Positions 63,004 through 64,000 of a DNA stretch of 64,000 bases are shown piece by piece. How positions within the stretch are numbered: the first letter of the stretch is position 1; every line of letters starts with the position of its first letter. This stretch comes from an uncultured bacterium. Its GTDB lineage: Bacteria > Bacillota > Clostridia > Lachnospirales > Lachnospiraceae. A program made the translations under genes and the position numbers. The notes beneath the pieces are model-generated. The model was not told where the DNA came from. It did not search any database and was given only the letters and a program-made list of their open reading frames with translations. The stretch covers positions 1 to 64,000 of the forward strand of contig CAMTMP010000009.1 of assembly GCA_947073545.1 (NCBI GenBank), written 5' to 3'.

Positions 63004-63891
63004 ATGGGCATAAAAGTAGGTACGAATCCGAGTCCGAACCGGACTGCGGCTGCAGAGGCTGAATCTATTAAGCAGAGAACGCAGCAGGATATTAAGAACG
63101 AGTGCGCCGGTATTGCGGCGAGGCAGACGGCGAACGCCATCAGGATTCAAAAACAGAAAGCGAATCAAAAGAAGAAAAAACTGAATTATAATTATAAAAA
63201 GATTTCGAGACAGATTACCATGAACAACACCTCGACGGGTGCACGCAGGGTTATTACGAAAGCCCGTGAGGAGGTAGTCTCCCTTCTCAGAAAGCAGATG
63301 AGCGGAAAATACGACGAGACCGATCTTCGTCATGCGATTATCCATGCCAGAAAGATGGAGCGGGTTGCGCGCAGGAAGAAGAAGCATCTGGAAGAGGAGG
63401 AGAAGGCCGCCGCTACGGGAAAGGGCCTTGTTGAGCAAGGGGCTGCGTCGAACGAGGACGAACGGATGAAAAAGCTCGAGGAGTCCATGGAGCATGTGAA
63501 GGACGAGGAACTGGAGCGGATGCAGGAGCTGATGGAGGAGTATGAGCGGCTCATGCAGGAGCTTGAGGATACCGGCGGGGTCAACGATCTTATGAAGGAG
63601 TATATGGGCGCGTCCGAGCAGGAAATGACACCGGAACAGGTCGATCAGCTCCGGAAAAAACACCGCGCCAATGAGATGAAGGACATCGTGGAAGCGGATA
63701 TGAAATATCTGAAGGCGATGTTCAATAAGCTGGAGAGAGAGAAGCAGGCGGTAAGCCAGCAGGCATTCCAGCAGGAGACGAATCCGGCGGTATCGCTGGA
63801 GCTGCAGGGAGTGGACATTCCGGTTTCCCCGGATGTGGGACAATCGGGGGCAGAGCTGGTGGAAGGCGCCAATGTGGATGCGTTGGCGTAG
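63004..63891 (+). CDS. Coiled-coil protein of unknown function (295 aa)
   Basis: The protein begins MGIKVGTNPSPNRTAAAEAE, has a Lys/Gln-rich stretch 'KQKANQKKKKLNYNYKK', a helical segment 'SLLRKQMSGKYDETDLRHAI', and a long Glu-rich coiled coil (about 115-270). No catalytic motif, signal peptide or membrane segment is seen. GGAGG at 62991-62995 sets ATG 63004; an upstream open frame from 62890 crosses the hairpins and is unlikely. I do not recognise the family. Confidence 0.7.
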   Translation: MGIKVGTNPSPNRTAAAEAESIKQRTQQDIKNECAGIAARQTANAIRIQKQKANQKKKKLNYNYKKISRQITMNNTSTGARRVITKAREEVVSLLRKQMSGKYDETDLRHAIIHARKMERVARRKKKHLEEEEKAAATGKGLVEQGAASNEDERMKKLEESMEHVKDEELERMQELMEEYERLMQELEDTGGVNDLMKEYMGASEQEMTPEQVDQLRKKHRANEMKDIVEADMKYLKAMFNKLEREKQAVSQQAFQQETNPAVSLELQGVDIPVSPDVGQSGAELVEGANVDALA

Positions 63892-63904
63892 AGAGAATAG
63901 CGGG

Positions 63905-63938
63905 GCCTTTGCTATGAAGGATAGCAGAGGCTCTTTTA
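63905..63938 (+). terminator. Terminator after the coiled-coil gene
   Basis: gcctttgctat (63905-63915) pairs with atagcagaggc (63921-63931) with one G-T pair, followed by tcttttatt. Confidence 0.75.
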
Positions 63939-63964
63939 TTCCATAGGAATTTCAGGAGAGTGGA

Positions 63965-64000
63965 ATGGCGGATTTTCTGAAAACCGAAAAGAAATGCGGA
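63965..64000 (+). CDS. Start of a further gene, cut by the window end
   Basis: ATG 63965 follows CAGGAGAG and encodes MADFLKTEKKCG before the sequence ends. Too little is present to identify it. Confidence 0.4.
   Translation, partial: MADFLKTEKKCG

Overview
The window looks like a chromosomal segment of an anaerobic Clostridia of the Lachnospiraceae type. Supporting features are the SCIFF peptide and its radical-SAM maturase next to a fused SecDF, the order murE-priA-def-fmt-metallopeptidase-rsmB-rlmN-prpC-prkC-rsgA, a meso-DAP-type MurE, TIGR04086-like and AIM24-like proteins, and strong GGAGG ribosome binding sites. The core genes are GC-rich; the left 16 kb is visibly AT-rich. No rRNA, tRNA or CRISPR array was seen.

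Region 1 (1-2200) is a decayed junction: a possible IS21-type end, an intact AIM24-family gene, a truncated and frameshifted DUF234-type ATPase tail, and a broken nucleotidyltransferase (MNT) with a HEPN remnant behind it.

Region 2 (2208-16562) is an AT-rich defence island on the + strand with two tightly packed operons. The right one is a DNA phosphorothioation (Dnd) set, dndB-dndC-dndD-dndE-dndA, followed by an Mrr-like nuclease with a winged-helix-like N-terminus. The left one holds a GHKL ATPase, a Rossmann methyltransferase-like protein, a PLD-helicase fusion, a 59-aa protein, a second DndD-like SMC ATPase with a zinc-hook-like cysteine motif, and a 192-aa unknown protein. No DndF/G/H-like genes are seen. 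The left operon is therefore a candidate alternative phosphorothioate-dependent restriction module. A perfect 17-bp inverted repeat wraps the dndB promoter.

Region 3 (16600-42800) is housekeeping: hisS-aspS, an SseB-like protein, gph convergent with a CNNM/CorC-type transporter, TIGR04086, scfA-scfB, secDF, recJ, then the murE-to-rsgA cell wall, translation and Ser/Thr kinase cluster.

Region 4 (42800-47200) is an accessory gap: a small possible ORF, an Rpn-type PD-(D/E)XK gene frameshifted at its start and flanked by repeats, a complete IS66 gene set, and a TnpV fragment.

Region 5 (47200-64000) is signalling and transport: a DUF342 protein with N-terminal repeats, a REC/HD-GYP regulator, a chemoreceptor, an EAL phosphodiesterase, a BMP-type nucleoside ABC transporter operon, a hybrid histidine kinase and a coiled-coil protein of unknown function. 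The DUF342 and EAL genes share a nearly identical 51-bp promoter element that resembles a sigma-28 promoter. Dispersed palindromic repeats occur between several genes, and one copy supplies the C-terminus of ScfB.
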